Shown here: in pieces, positions 16,158-23,597 of the stretch
Layout: every line of letters begins with the position of its first letter
Numbering within the stretch: position 1 is the stretch's first letter
Origin: JACMMS01 sp043758775
GTDB lineage: Bacteria; Pseudomonadota; Gammaproteobacteria; Burkholderiales; Methylophilaceae
Assembly: GCA_043758775.1 (NCBI GenBank)
Contig: JAYVMU010000028.1
Span: 1 to 25,643 of the forward strand
Length of the DNA stretch: 25,643 nt
Reading direction: 5' to 3'
The notes under the pieces: generated by a model
Seen by the model: the letters and a program-made list of their open reading frames with translations, nothing else
Told to the model about the DNA's origin: nothing
Databases searched by the model: none
Translations under genes and position numbers: made by a program

Positions 16158-16610
16158 TTAAATGCGTTTAGCGAGCCTACTTAATGCCTCACGTAATGGA
16201 GAATCAACCAATTTTTTAGTCAGACATTCCAAGCTGGAAGAGGCTTTGATTGACAGTTTGCGTTGCGGTCTTGCACGTTTTGTTAAACTAGATTTAGCTT
16301 GCACTTTGACACTAATTGCAGTAACTTTACTACCCCTACCAAACTGGTTGGATTGACTCAAACTATCTAATTGAGTCAACAAGCTAGCATTAAGTAATTT
16401 GATTTTTGTAGCGATGGCGCCATTATCGGCAGCCACATTAAGTTGACCATTTTTTAAACTAGTAGCACGGCTAAACTGGCTGATTAGACTGGGTGCTGCT
16501 GCCATCCATATTTTTTGTGCGATATTAATCGACTCGGCATGGCGGCTTAGCGCAACTAGTTCAGGGTTCAACCCAGCGTCTAAACTAAATAAGGTTTTAA
16601 ATTGATGCAT
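16158..16610 (-). CDS. DciA-like (DUF721) protein
   Basis: The 150-residue product has the DUF721/DciA pattern: an N-terminal basic/hydrophobic region, then IAQKIWMAAAPSLISQFSRATSLKNGQLNVAADNGAIATKIKLL, resembling the W..A....i..hs.p..l..g.L.V.v....w...L core. DciA is the replicative-helicase loader/operator in bacteria that lack DnaC/DnaI, so a role in loading DnaB is likely if the assignment holds. The C-terminal third is basic and low-complexity (many K, R, S). It is divergent from the M23 peptidase with 41 bases between, and the DUF721-M23-secA order is a common arrangement in betaproteobacteria, which supports the call. Confidence 0.75.
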   Translation of the reverse strand: MHQFKTLFSLDAGLNPELVALSRHAESINIAQKIWMAAAPSLISQFSRATSLKNGQLNVAADNGAIATKIKLLNASLLTQLDSLSQSNQFGRGSKVTAISVKVQAKSSLTKRARPQRKLSIKASSSLECLTKKLVDSPLREALSRLAKRI

Positions 16611-16651
16611 AAAAAATTGAAGCTATTAAAGTTCAATTATAAAGGATAACG

Positions 16652-17560
16652 ATGAATATTATATTCATGTCCAACAGCATGGCTCAAGCCAAAAGCTTAT
16701 CGCATTTGCAAGTGGCCTCAATCATTGCCGGACTGATGATAGTGCCTGCATTATTCATGCTATTGATGATTCTGCCACATGGTGACATTAAACAACAAGG
16801 GGTCAAGGCTTTATTGCCGCCACAATTACAGTTTTCACTGAATAATCCGCAAAAACATCTAGATGCTTATGCGCTAGAACTTGGTGAGTTACAAGCGCGT
16901 CTTTTGCGTTTAGATGCGCAAAGTGAACGTTTGGCTAAATTGGCAGGTGAAAAAGAGACCACGATTAAAAATAACCCTAATCTTAAGTCAATACAAAATT
17001 TACAGCCTGGTAGTGGCGGCCCGCTGGTGCGTTCATCACCTTTAAACGAGGCTGATTTGAAAAAAACGCTGGATGAACTTATGACGGCTGTTGAAAGCCG
17101 CGATGATTATTTAAGTATTCTAGAATCTAAATTACTACAACAAAGCGTATTGAAAGATACTTTGCCTAACAGCAGCCCTGTCGATGCCGCTTATAATTCA
17201 TCTAGCTATGGTTGGCGTATAGATCCATTTACTGGCACTAAAGCTTTTCATGAAGGTTTAGATTTCACGGCGGCAGTCGGCACACCGATTCATGCAGCGG
17301 CAGGTGGTATTGTTATCTTCGCAGAGCAAACGCCTGATTATGGTAAAATTGTAAAAATTGATCATGGGTCTGGTCTAGAAACACGCTATGCACATGCTTC
17401 AAAGCTACTGGTTAAAGTGGGTGACAGGGTGGAAAAAGGCCAAGTGATTTCACTGGTAGGTAGCACTGGGCGTTCTACAGGGGCGCATTTGCATTATGAA
17501 ATTCGTTTAAATGGCGAGCCATTAGACCCACGTAAATATTTACAAGCTAACGCAGGGTAA
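16652..17560 (+). CDS. M23 (LytM-like) metallopeptidase, membrane anchored
   Basis: The 302-residue protein has a short cytoplasmic start, one membrane segment around residues 23-45 (VASIIAGLMIVPALFMLLMI), a charged, coiled-coil-like stretch to about residue 160, and a C-terminal peptidase domain. The zinc-site motifs are FHEGLDF (His and Asp) and GAHLHYEIRLNG (HxH). SYGWRIDPFTG precedes the domain as in other LytM-like factors. It would face the periplasm and cut or regulate cutting of peptidoglycan cross-links. AAGGATAACG just before the ATG is a good ribosome site. secA lies downstream on the same strand after 200 bases. Confidence 0.9.
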   Translation: MNIIFMSNSMAQAKSLSHLQVASIIAGLMIVPALFMLLMILPHGDIKQQGVKALLPPQLQFSLNNPQKHLDAYALELGELQARLLRLDAQSERLAKLAGEKETTIKNNPNLKSIQNLQPGSGGPLVRSSPLNEADLKKTLDELMTAVESRDDYLSILESKLLQQSVLKDTLPNSSPVDAAYNSSSYGWRIDPFTGTKAFHEGLDFTAAVGTPIHAAAGGIVIFAEQTPDYGKIVKIDHGSGLETRYAHASKLLVKVGDRVEKGQVISLVGSTGRSTGAHLHYEIRLNGEPLDPRKYLQANAG

Positions 17561-17696
17561 GTTTGCTGTAAGTTTTACGAGTACATTTGGTTTAATGGTG
17601 CTTGAAATAAAGCTTTTAAGCCTCATTTAGTAGTTTGTAGAGCAAATATTTTTTTGTAATTTTTATTCATTTTTTATTAACTAGTCCAATTAAAAT

Positions 17697-17727
17697 CTCG
17701 TTTAAGATTTAAATGTCTTAAAACGAG
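17697..17727 (+). promoter_or_regulatory. Stem-loop in the secA leader
   Basis: CTCGTTTAAGA (17697-17707) can pair with TCTTAAAACGAG (17716-17727) with a single bulged base and an eight-base loop. It ends 33 bases before the secA ATG. There is no T-run after it, so termination is unlikely. A control role for secA is speculative. Confidence 0.4.
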
Positions 17728-17760
17728 AAGTAATTAGTGCGAAAGTCGGTATAAATTCAT

Positions 17761-20487
17761 ATGGTAACTTCGTTGTTCAAGAAATTATTTGGTAGTCGTA
17801 ATGACAGGCTAGTTAAACAATACGCACAAAAAGTAAATCAAATCAACGCACTTGAACCTGCGATGCAAGCCTTGGGTGACGAGGCTTTACGTGCAAAAAC
17901 GCTGGAGTTCAAACAACGTTTTGCTGACGGTGAATCACTGGATAAACTGATGCCAGAAGCTTTTGCCGTGGTGCGTGAAGGTGGCGTACGTGCACTTAAA
18001 ATGCGTCATTTTGATGTGCAAATGATCGGTGGCATGGTGCTGAATGACGGCAAAATTGCCGAAATGCGTACTGGTGAAGGTAAAACTTTAGTGGCTACCT
18101 TACCTACCTACCTGAATGCGCTCACTGGCAAAGGTGTGCATGTGGTGACGGTGAATGATTACTTGGCTAAACGCGATGCTGAGTGGATGGCGCAGCTGTA
18201 CAATTTTCTCGGTTTAACGGTAGGCGTGAATTTATCGCAAATGCCGCATGAGGAAAAACAGCAAGCTTATGCTGCCGATATTACCTATGGTACAAATAAT
18301 GAATTTGGTTTTGATTATCTGCGCGATAACATGGTGTTCACCGCTGACCAGCGTGTACAACGCTCACTAGCTTATGCCTTAATTGATGAAGTTGACTCGA
18401 TTTTGATTGATGAGGCACGTACGCCATTGATTATCTCAGGCCAAGCCGATGATAGCGTCGAGCTTTACACGCACATGAATAATATTGCCGCACAGTTGAT
18501 TGCGCAGACTGAAGAAGAGGGCGCAGGTGATTTTTGGGTGGATGAGAAAGCCCAACAAGTGAATTTGTCTGAACAAGGCCATGAGCATGCAGAAACGTTA
18601 TTAGCTGATGCGGGCATGATTCCCGTCGGCACTAATCTTTATGATGCCGCTAATATTACTTTAGTGCATCATTTACATGCGGCCTTAAAAGCACGAAACT
18701 TGTTTCATCGTGACCAGCAATATGTAGTGCAAAACAATGAAGTGATTATTGTGGATGAGTCTAAAGGTCGTCCAATGCCCGGTCGCCGTTGGTCAGATGG
18801 TTTGCACCAAGCTGTAGAGGCCAAAGAAGGCGTTGTGATTGAGAAAGAAAATCAAACTCTCGCTTCAATCACCTTTCAAAATTATTTCCGTATGTATCAA
18901 AAGCTATCCGGTATGACTGGTACCGCGGATACTGAAGCTTACGAATTTAATCAGATTTATGGTTTGGAAACTGTGGTTATTCCAACCAATAAGCCTATGC
19001 AGCGTATAGATAATATGGATAAAGTCTATCGCACGGCAACTGAGAAATATACGGCAGTGATTGAGGATATTAAAGATTGCCAGAAACGTGGCCAGCCAGT
19101 GTTGGTGGGCACCACTACTGTGGAAAACTCTGAGTTGATTTCGAGCATTCTTAAGCAAGAGAAATTGGACCATCAGGTATTAAATGCAAAACAACACGAA
19201 CATGAAGCGCATGTCATTGCACAAGCTGGTCGTCCAGGTGTCATTACCATTGCGACGAATATGGCGGGTCGAGGTACGGATATTGTGCTGGGTGGTAATC
19301 CAGAGTCTGAAATTCAGGCAATTAAAGCCGATGAAGCTTTAAGCGATGCAGAAAAAGAACAGCGTATTGCAGCCATTAAAGCAGATTGGCAAAAGATACA
19401 CGATGCTGTTCTAGCCGCTGGTGGCTTACATATTGCAGGCACCGAACGCCATGAATCACGTCGTGTCGATAATCAATTGCGTGGCCGCTCTGGTCGTCAG
19501 GGCGATAATGGTTCTAGCCGTTTCTACTTGTCGTTAGAAGATCAGCTACTGCGTATCTTCGCATCAGACCGTGTGTCTGCCATTATGGAAAAGCTCAAAA
19601 TGCCGGATGGTGAGGCGATTGAGCACCCATGGGTGACGCGTGCGATTGAAAATGCACAACGTAAGGTTGAAGGGCGCAACTTTGATATTCGTAAACAATT
19701 GCTTGAGTATGATGATGTTGCCAATGATCAACGTAAAGTGATTTACGAACAACGTAATGAGCTGTTAGAAGCGACCGATGTAGGCGATACCGTCGCCGCG
19801 ATGCGTGGTGATGTGCTGAGTACCATTGTTGCTACCTACATCCCACCAAATAGCGTAGAAGAACAATGGGATATTTTGGGTTTAGAGGCTGCGTTAAGAG
19901 CCGATACTGGCATGGACTTACCAGTTGCAAAGTGGCTAGAAGAAAATCCAGATTTACATGAAGAAACACTGCGTGAGCGTATATTTGAGGCAGCCGATAC
20001 TTCATACCAGGCTAAAGAAGCGCTTGCCAGTCCTGAAACCATGCGTCAATTCGAGCGTGCTGTGATGTTACAAAGTATTGATACGCATTGGCGTGATCAT
20101 CTCTCTGCACTTGATCATCTGCGTCAAGGTATTCATTTGCGCTCGTATGCGCAGAAAAATCCTAAGCAAGAATATAAGCGGGAGGCTTTTGAACTGTTTT
20201 CTAGCTTGTTAGAGACGGTGAAATCTGAAGTGACTAGAGTCACTATGTTGGTACAAGTGAAAAGTGAGGCAGATGTAGAAGCGGTAGAAATGCCAGCGGA
20301 GCCAGAAAATGTACGCTACCAACATGCTAATTTTGATGAAGCTTTAGGTGCACAAGTTGCTGAAACGCCAGCTCCCAATGCCCAAGCATTACCATTTGCG
20401 CGTGAAGGCGTGAAGATTGGTCGTAATGACCCATGCCCTTGTGGATCTGGTAAGAAATATAAACAATGTCATGGTGTGCTTAGCTAA
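17761..20487 (+). CDS. secA: Preprotein translocase ATPase SecA
   Basis: The 908-residue motor pushes unfolded preproteins through SecYEG. Walker A GEGKT is at residues 105-109, the DEAD-type box DEVDSILIDEART follows, with the second-motor-domain motifs ATNMAGRGTD and GRSGRQGDNGSSRFYLS. The C terminus carries the zinc-binding SecB/lipid contact motif with C892, C894, C903 and H904 (CPCGSGKKYKQCH). Length matches proteobacterial SecA. The ATG has only a weak ribosome site. A leader hairpin lies at 17697-17727 and the DUF1289 gene begins eight bases after the stop, suggesting co-transcription. Confidence 0.99.
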   Translation: MVTSLFKKLFGSRNDRLVKQYAQKVNQINALEPAMQALGDEALRAKTLEFKQRFADGESLDKLMPEAFAVVREGGVRALKMRHFDVQMIGGMVLNDGKIAEMRTGEGKTLVATLPTYLNALTGKGVHVVTVNDYLAKRDAEWMAQLYNFLGLTVGVNLSQMPHEEKQQAYAADITYGTNNEFGFDYLRDNMVFTADQRVQRSLAYALIDEVDSILIDEARTPLIISGQADDSVELYTHMNNIAAQLIAQTEEEGAGDFWVDEKAQQVNLSEQGHEHAETLLADAGMIPVGTNLYDAANITLVHHLHAALKARNLFHRDQQYVVQNNEVIIVDESKGRPMPGRRWSDGLHQAVEAKEGVVIEKENQTLASITFQNYFRMYQKLSGMTGTADTEAYEFNQIYGLETVVIPTNKPMQRIDNMDKVYRTATEKYTAVIEDIKDCQKRGQPVLVGTTTVENSELISSILKQEKLDHQVLNAKQHEHEAHVIAQAGRPGVITIATNMAGRGTDIVLGGNPESEIQAIKADEALSDAEKEQRIAAIKADWQKIHDAVLAAGGLHIAGTERHESRRVDNQLRGRSGRQGDNGSSRFYLSLEDQLLRIFASDRVSAIMEKLKMPDGEAIEHPWVTRAIENAQRKVEGRNFDIRKQLLEYDDVANDQRKVIYEQRNELLEATDVGDTVAAMRGDVLSTIVATYIPPNSVEEQWDILGLEAALRADTGMDLPVAKWLEENPDLHEETLRERIFEAADTSYQAKEALASPETMRQFERAVMLQSIDTHWRDHLSALDHLRQGIHLRSYAQKNPKQEYKREAFELFSSLLETVKSEVTRVTMLVQVKSEADVEAVEMPAEPENVRYQHANFDEALGAQVAETPAPNAQALPFAREGVKIGRNDPCPCGSGKKYKQCHGVLS

Positions 20488-20495
20488 AATAACTT

Positions 20496-20669
20496 ATGAG
20501 TAAGCAAGAAGTTATTTCGCCGTGTATTGGCGTATGCAGTATGAATGACGCGGGTTTGTGTGCTGGCTGTTACCGCACTATCGATGAAATTCGCGAGTGG
20601 TGGGATATGGGGCATGCCCAACGTGAGGCAGTGATGCACACGTTGGCTGAACGTGTGCAGGCTGCATGA
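20496..20669 (+). CDS. Small DUF1289 protein with four cysteines
   Basis: This 57-residue product reads MSKQEVISPCIGVCSMN and then LCAGCYRTIDEIREWWDM. The Cys pattern SPCIGVCxxx...LCxGCxRTxxEIxxW, here C10, C14, C22 and C25, is the DUF1289 signature and suggests a metal or iron-sulfur site. Its biochemical role is unknown to me. It starts eight bases after the secA stop on the same strand and has no obvious Shine-Dalgarno, so translational coupling to secA is likely. It is short and easily missed by automated gene finding. Confidence 0.88.
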   Translation: MSKQEVISPCIGVCSMNDAGLCAGCYRTIDEIREWWDMGHAQREAVMHTLAERVQAA

Positions 20670-20695
20670 CGATTAATAGTTGCTTGCGGTGAGTA

Positions 20696-20881
20696 TCACT
20701 TTAAAGCGCCAATTATTGCGCCTTTTGCCTTTAATTCCAGCAAAATACCTGAACCAAACTCAATAGTGGCTTGCGGGTCTGGGTGATTAATTTCGGTCGC
20801 AAGTTTTGTTAAGGCTTGCCTGCCTGTCAAATTCTCATTTTCCGTCAGTTGCAATAATCGTAAGCACCTGCCCAGCACCAT
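20696..20881 (-). CDS. Small hypothetical protein cut off from its upstream region by the IS1 element
   Basis: The 61-residue frame (MVLGRCLRLLQLTENEN...) is soluble-looking and helix-rich, with a conserved-looking LTGRQALTKLATEI and GSGILLELKAKGAI. I do not recognise the family. GGGAG and AAGG lie 4-12 bases before the ATG, which makes it a plausible real gene. The transposon's left target duplication starts 13 bases upstream of the ATG, so the ribosome site is kept but any promoter now lies beyond the 4.6 kb insert. Expression would depend on a cryptic or outward promoter. It is convergent with the DUF1289 gene. Confidence 0.6.
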   Translation of the reverse strand: MVLGRCLRLLQLTENENLTGRQALTKLATEINHPDPQATIEFGSGILLELKAKGAIIGALK

Positions 20882-20894
20882 CTAGCCTTACTCC

Positions 20895-20902
20895 CTAAAT
20901 CT
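20895..20902. repeat. Left target-site duplication (CTAAATCT)
   Basis: CTAAATCT directly abuts the left end of the transposon and is repeated exactly at 25548-25555 next to its right end. Eight to nine base pairs is the usual IS1-family target duplication. Its perfection points to one recent insertion. Confidence 0.95.
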
Positions 20903-20939
20903 GGTAGTGTCTCAGTTTGAAATTTAGAATATTTAAATT
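20903..20939. repeat. Left terminal inverted repeat, 37 bp
   Basis: It starts GGTAGTGTCTCAGTTTGAAA and is an exact reverse complement of 25511-25547 over 37 bases. The TAA stop of the methyltransferase (20933-20935, minus strand) lies inside it. Confidence 0.97.
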
Positions 20940-22540
20940 AAACTTTGTTGCCTTTTATCATCAACTACTTCTTCAGCAGATTTAACTATATCCACTCTAG
21001 CCATTGGTAAGTCTATTCGATTTCCTTCCAAAATATTTTCAATGGTAATAATCTGAATGCGGTCATCCTCGCGGTTTAGCAAAGGGTGTTTATACTTACC
21101 TACAGCTACAACCTCTTTCAGCATAGATGCGGTTGGTTTATCCATTGTGATTAGTATACCAAACTCAGCTTTTTCACGTTGCCTATCGCTATTTAATGTG
21201 GCAATCGTACTTCTGTTAGCTCCACCAGATTTAACTTGAAAGATAGCTTTACCATTTTCTGTGTTGGATATAAGAAAATAAGTAACCCCATCAATACCTC
21301 CATCTGCACCTTTTTTATCATTGATACGCGCCTGATTTTTTGAGTAAGTGAGCACTGCCCATTTTTCAAACTCTTTACGGGTTTTATCATCTTTGCGATT
21401 AGCTAAAGCAATTGCTGAGTTAATGTCCTTTGGTACACCGTCAAGATAAATATTTGACTCTATGTCTGCCCACTCGCTTGGATAACTATCTTCTAGCCGT
21501 TTCAATATCAGGCTGATACTCTGATAAGTAATATCTATGCCTATCCACTGTCTTTTAAGCTTTTGCGCAACGGCTACGGTGGTGCCACACCCGCAATAGG
21601 CATCAAGGATGACATCTCCCTCATTACTACTCGCCTGAATAACCTTCTCAAGTAACTTTTCTGGTTTCTGTGTTGGGTAACCAAGCCTTTCCTTTGCTGA
21701 TGGCGCAATAAACGGGATTTGCCAAACATCATTATCCCGCACGCCTTTTTCATCAATTTCTCCATCACTGACAAGATACGGTTCTTCACCGTCCTTAAAT
21801 CGGTGTAACACACCTTGCAATTTCCTGTCTTTAGACCCCTCTGTGTATTCAATGTAGAGCGGATTAAATGTGTAACTATCCTTGGATTTTACATATAGCA
21901 AAATCGTATCGTGGAGTTTCTGAAATTTTTTCGCTTTACCTGTCCATCTGCGGTAATGCCAAACAATTTCGTTTATGAAATCACCACCATTTCCCCCAGC
22001 ACAAAACACACTGTCGCAAATCAGTTTCAAATAATGACTTGCAGTAGGATCACAGTGCAGATAAAAACTGCCTGTAGGTTTCAATACACGATGTATTTCT
22101 ACTACTCTTAGCGCCATGTGAACAAGATAAGCAAACAAAGAACCTTCGCCTAGCACTTCATGCAACCCACGAATCAGTGCCACGGTTTGAGGCATCAGCT
22201 TGCTATTGTTGAGATTGCTTACATCAAGAATATAAGCAAACCCTGCAATCGCTTCATCACCCCACTCCCAAGTATCTTCAAAGGCTTGTGCCTGCGCTCT
22301 GTCCTCACTGCCCTGATTGTTGTATATCTGAAAGTAGGTACGCTTGGAGTTGAACGGAGGGTCTATGTAGCAAAGGTCTATGCTTTCTGCATCTATCTTG
22401 TTTCGTAGAATATCGAGGTTGTCACCGTAATAGAGTTGGTTTTTATCTAATTGATAGGTAAGCTTGGCTTGGCTTGGCTTGGCTTGGCTTGGCTTGGCTT
22501 GGCTTTGCTTGGCTTGACTTGGCTTGGCTTGGCTTGGCAT
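20933..22540 (-). CDS. Beta-class DNA methyltransferase fused to Mrr-like nuclease domain, phase-variable
   Basis: The 535-residue protein has three parts. Residues 2-26 are five PSQAK-like repeats from a 5-bp DNA repeat. Residues about 27-380 are an N6-adenine/N4-cytosine methyltransferase: CYIDPPFNS (catalytic DPPF, 60-63) comes before the S-adenosylmethionine motif ILDAYCGCGTT (311-321), the beta-class order, with the target-recognition region between. Residues about 385-535 look like an Mrr-type PD-(D/E)XK nuclease (GADGGIDGVTYF 411-422, then IFQVKSGG 433-440). Start is ATG 22540, seven bases after AAGGA; an ATG at 22561 in the same frame overlaps the transposase stop (TAATG) but has no ribosome site. 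It is likely read from the transposase promoter. Target sequence is unknown. It may act as a self-contained restriction-modification enzyme or as a methylation switch. Confidence 0.88.
   Translation of the reverse strand: MPSQAKPSQAKQSQAKPSQAKPSQAKLTYQLDKNQLYYGDNLDILRNKIDAESIDLCYIDPPFNSKRTYFQIYNNQGSEDRAQAQAFEDTWEWGDEAIAGFAYILDVSNLNNSKLMPQTVALIRGLHEVLGEGSLFAYLVHMALRVVEIHRVLKPTGSFYLHCDPTASHYLKLICDSVFCAGGNGGDFINEIVWHYRRWTGKAKKFQKLHDTILLYVKSKDSYTFNPLYIEYTEGSKDRKLQGVLHRFKDGEEPYLVSDGEIDEKGVRDNDVWQIPFIAPSAKERLGYPTQKPEKLLEKVIQASSNEGDVILDAYCGCGTTVAVAQKLKRQWIGIDITYQSISLILKRLEDSYPSEWADIESNIYLDGVPKDINSAIALANRKDDKTRKEFEKWAVLTYSKNQARINDKKGADGGIDGVTYFLISNTENGKAIFQVKSGGANRSTIATLNSDRQREKAEFGILITMDKPTASMLKEVVAVGKYKHPLLNREDDRIQIITIENILEGNRIDLPMARVDIVKSAEEVVDDKRQQSLI
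22461..22535 (-). repeat. Pentanucleotide repeat (AAGCC)15 at the methyltransferase 5' end
   Basis: Fifteen 5-bp units run directly after the start codon; on the coding strand the unit is AAGCC. Twelve are perfect and three have one change (units at 22461, 22506 and 22516). Eight perfect units are uninterrupted at 22466-22505. Loss or gain of one unit shifts the frame: the two other frames stop at TAA or TAG within about 20 bases after the tract. The repeat itself has no stop in any frame. The present count leaves the gene in frame (ON). Confidence 0.95.
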
Positions 22541-22560
22541 AATTGTATCCTTATTTTTCA

Positions 22561-23445
22561 TTAGTCAAATGTTTTTTGTATTTTGTACTCGCCACGGCTT
22601 CTATCTTTTAACGCTTCTTTAGCGTCAATCAATTCTACCACGTCAGTCATAGACCAAAGTTTATCAGTAACGCCAGCCTCTAAAGCTGGTGTTGTTTTTA
22701 GTGTTTTGTGAATGCGTACAAAATTATAGTGCATAAAGTGTAATGCTACTGCATGAGATAAGTTGTCAATTTTCTTGCTAAATCCATTGGTCAATCGTGT
22801 AAACCTACGCATACTCATCCGCATTGTTAAGTTTTGACGCTCTACAAAGCTAGTTGATACATGCTTAATATCAGGATTACCAGCCAGTGTGCGCTTTTCT
22901 GCACTTACAAATGGCGCAGGGCTATAACGTTTTTGAGTGTTACCATCATCACCGTAAATCTTAACCAGCATTGCATAGTCAATCGCGCCGCCAAAGGCTT
23001 TTTCTACTGCATTGATATAGCAACAATAGCCATCACTTGTTAATTGCACACGCTCGCTTAGACGGCTTGCTAAATCACTCATAAATGCTTCGGCATACTC
23101 ATAATCGCGGCGACCTACAAGCCATGAAATAGCCAGTTTGCTATCTGCATCAATCGCTGTCCATGTGTAAACATCGCCATAGCCTAAAATACCTTTATCT
23201 TCTGGTGATACATTTTTTTCTTTTGAATAACAAAAAGACCAAATTTCATCACATTGAACGCGTTTACTTTTGATATTAACTAAATGCTTGGCTTGATATT
23301 CAGCACATGCGATACCAGCGTCAATTAACAATTTAGTTACAGTATTGATTGAAACGTCAGCTATGCGTGACACAGAACGCATTGAATTACCTTCAACCAA
23401 CATAGTGAGTATCATTGCGCGCTTTTCAATTGATAGTTTGTTCAT
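22561..23445 (-). CDS. IS1-family DDE transposase
   Basis: The 294-residue transposase has an N-terminal helix-turn-helix (MILTMLVEGNSMRSVSRIAD, VSINTVTKLL, residues 11-40) and an IS1-type catalytic core. The acidic triad is visible as D66 in VQCDEIW, D138 in TSDGY and E202 in FVERQNLTMRM. It is a single uninterrupted frame, without the programmed frameshift of classical IS1. I start at ATG 23445 because the consensus -10 box at 23477-23482 overlaps the upstream in-frame ATG (23478), which therefore would not be in the message. The stop overlaps the methyltransferase frame (TAATG). Confidence 0.93.
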   Translation of the reverse strand: MNKLSIEKRAMILTMLVEGNSMRSVSRIADVSINTVTKLLIDAGIACAEYQAKHLVNIKSKRVQCDEIWSFCYSKEKNVSPEDKGILGYGDVYTWTAIDADSKLAISWLVGRRDYEYAEAFMSDLASRLSERVQLTSDGYCCYINAVEKAFGGAIDYAMLVKIYGDDGNTQKRYSPAPFVSAEKRTLAGNPDIKHVSTSFVERQNLTMRMSMRRFTRLTNGFSKKIDNLSHAVALHFMHYNFVRIHKTLKTTPALEAGVTDKLWSMTDVVELIDAKEALKDRSRGEYKIQKTFD

Positions 23446-23476
23446 GGCTAACTTTCTTTTTCTAAATTCAAACTGC

Positions 23477-23505
23477 ATTATATATCAATATGCAAGCATT
23501 TTCAA
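23477..23505 (-). promoter_or_regulatory. Strong promoter for transposase and methyltransferase
   Basis: On the minus strand TTGAAA (23500-23505) and perfect TATAAT (23477-23482) are spaced by exactly 17 bases. Transcription would start near 23470, leaving about 25 bases before the transposase ATG. It probably also drives the downstream methyltransferase. Confidence 0.75.
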
Positions 23506-23536
23506 TATATTTATTATATTTTACTTTATATTTTAC

Positions 23537-23564
23537 TTGATTATTTAACTTTAAGGAGTAAAAT
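23537..23564 (+). promoter_or_regulatory. Candidate promoter for the 202-aa gene
   Basis: TTGATT (23537-23542) and TAAAAT (23559-23564) are spaced by 16 bases and face away from the transposase promoter. The ATG follows about 25 bases after the expected start, with AAAGGA as ribosome site. Confidence 0.5.
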
Positions 23565-23597
23565 TAATTCTTAGGCAAATCATTAAAGGATTTAGAA

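Noticed and set aside
22160..22408. Open frame of 82 codons on the plus strand opposite the methyltransferase
   Set aside because: It is antisense to a well-supported gene, has no ribosome site and no recognisable domain.
22461..22540. The repeat block could be taken for a CRISPR array or for collagen-like protein repeats
   Set aside because: Units are 5 bp and contiguous without spacers, and they lie in frame at the start of a methyltransferase. This is a simple sequence repeat.
22541..22561. Methyltransferase start at the TAATG overlap (22561)
   Set aside because: It lacks a ribosome site, whereas AAGGA is well placed for ATG 22540; coupling from the transposase stop remains possible, and both starts are in the same frame.
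23446..23478. Upstream ATG of the transposase at 23478
   Set aside because: It overlaps the consensus -10 box, so it would lie before the transcription start.
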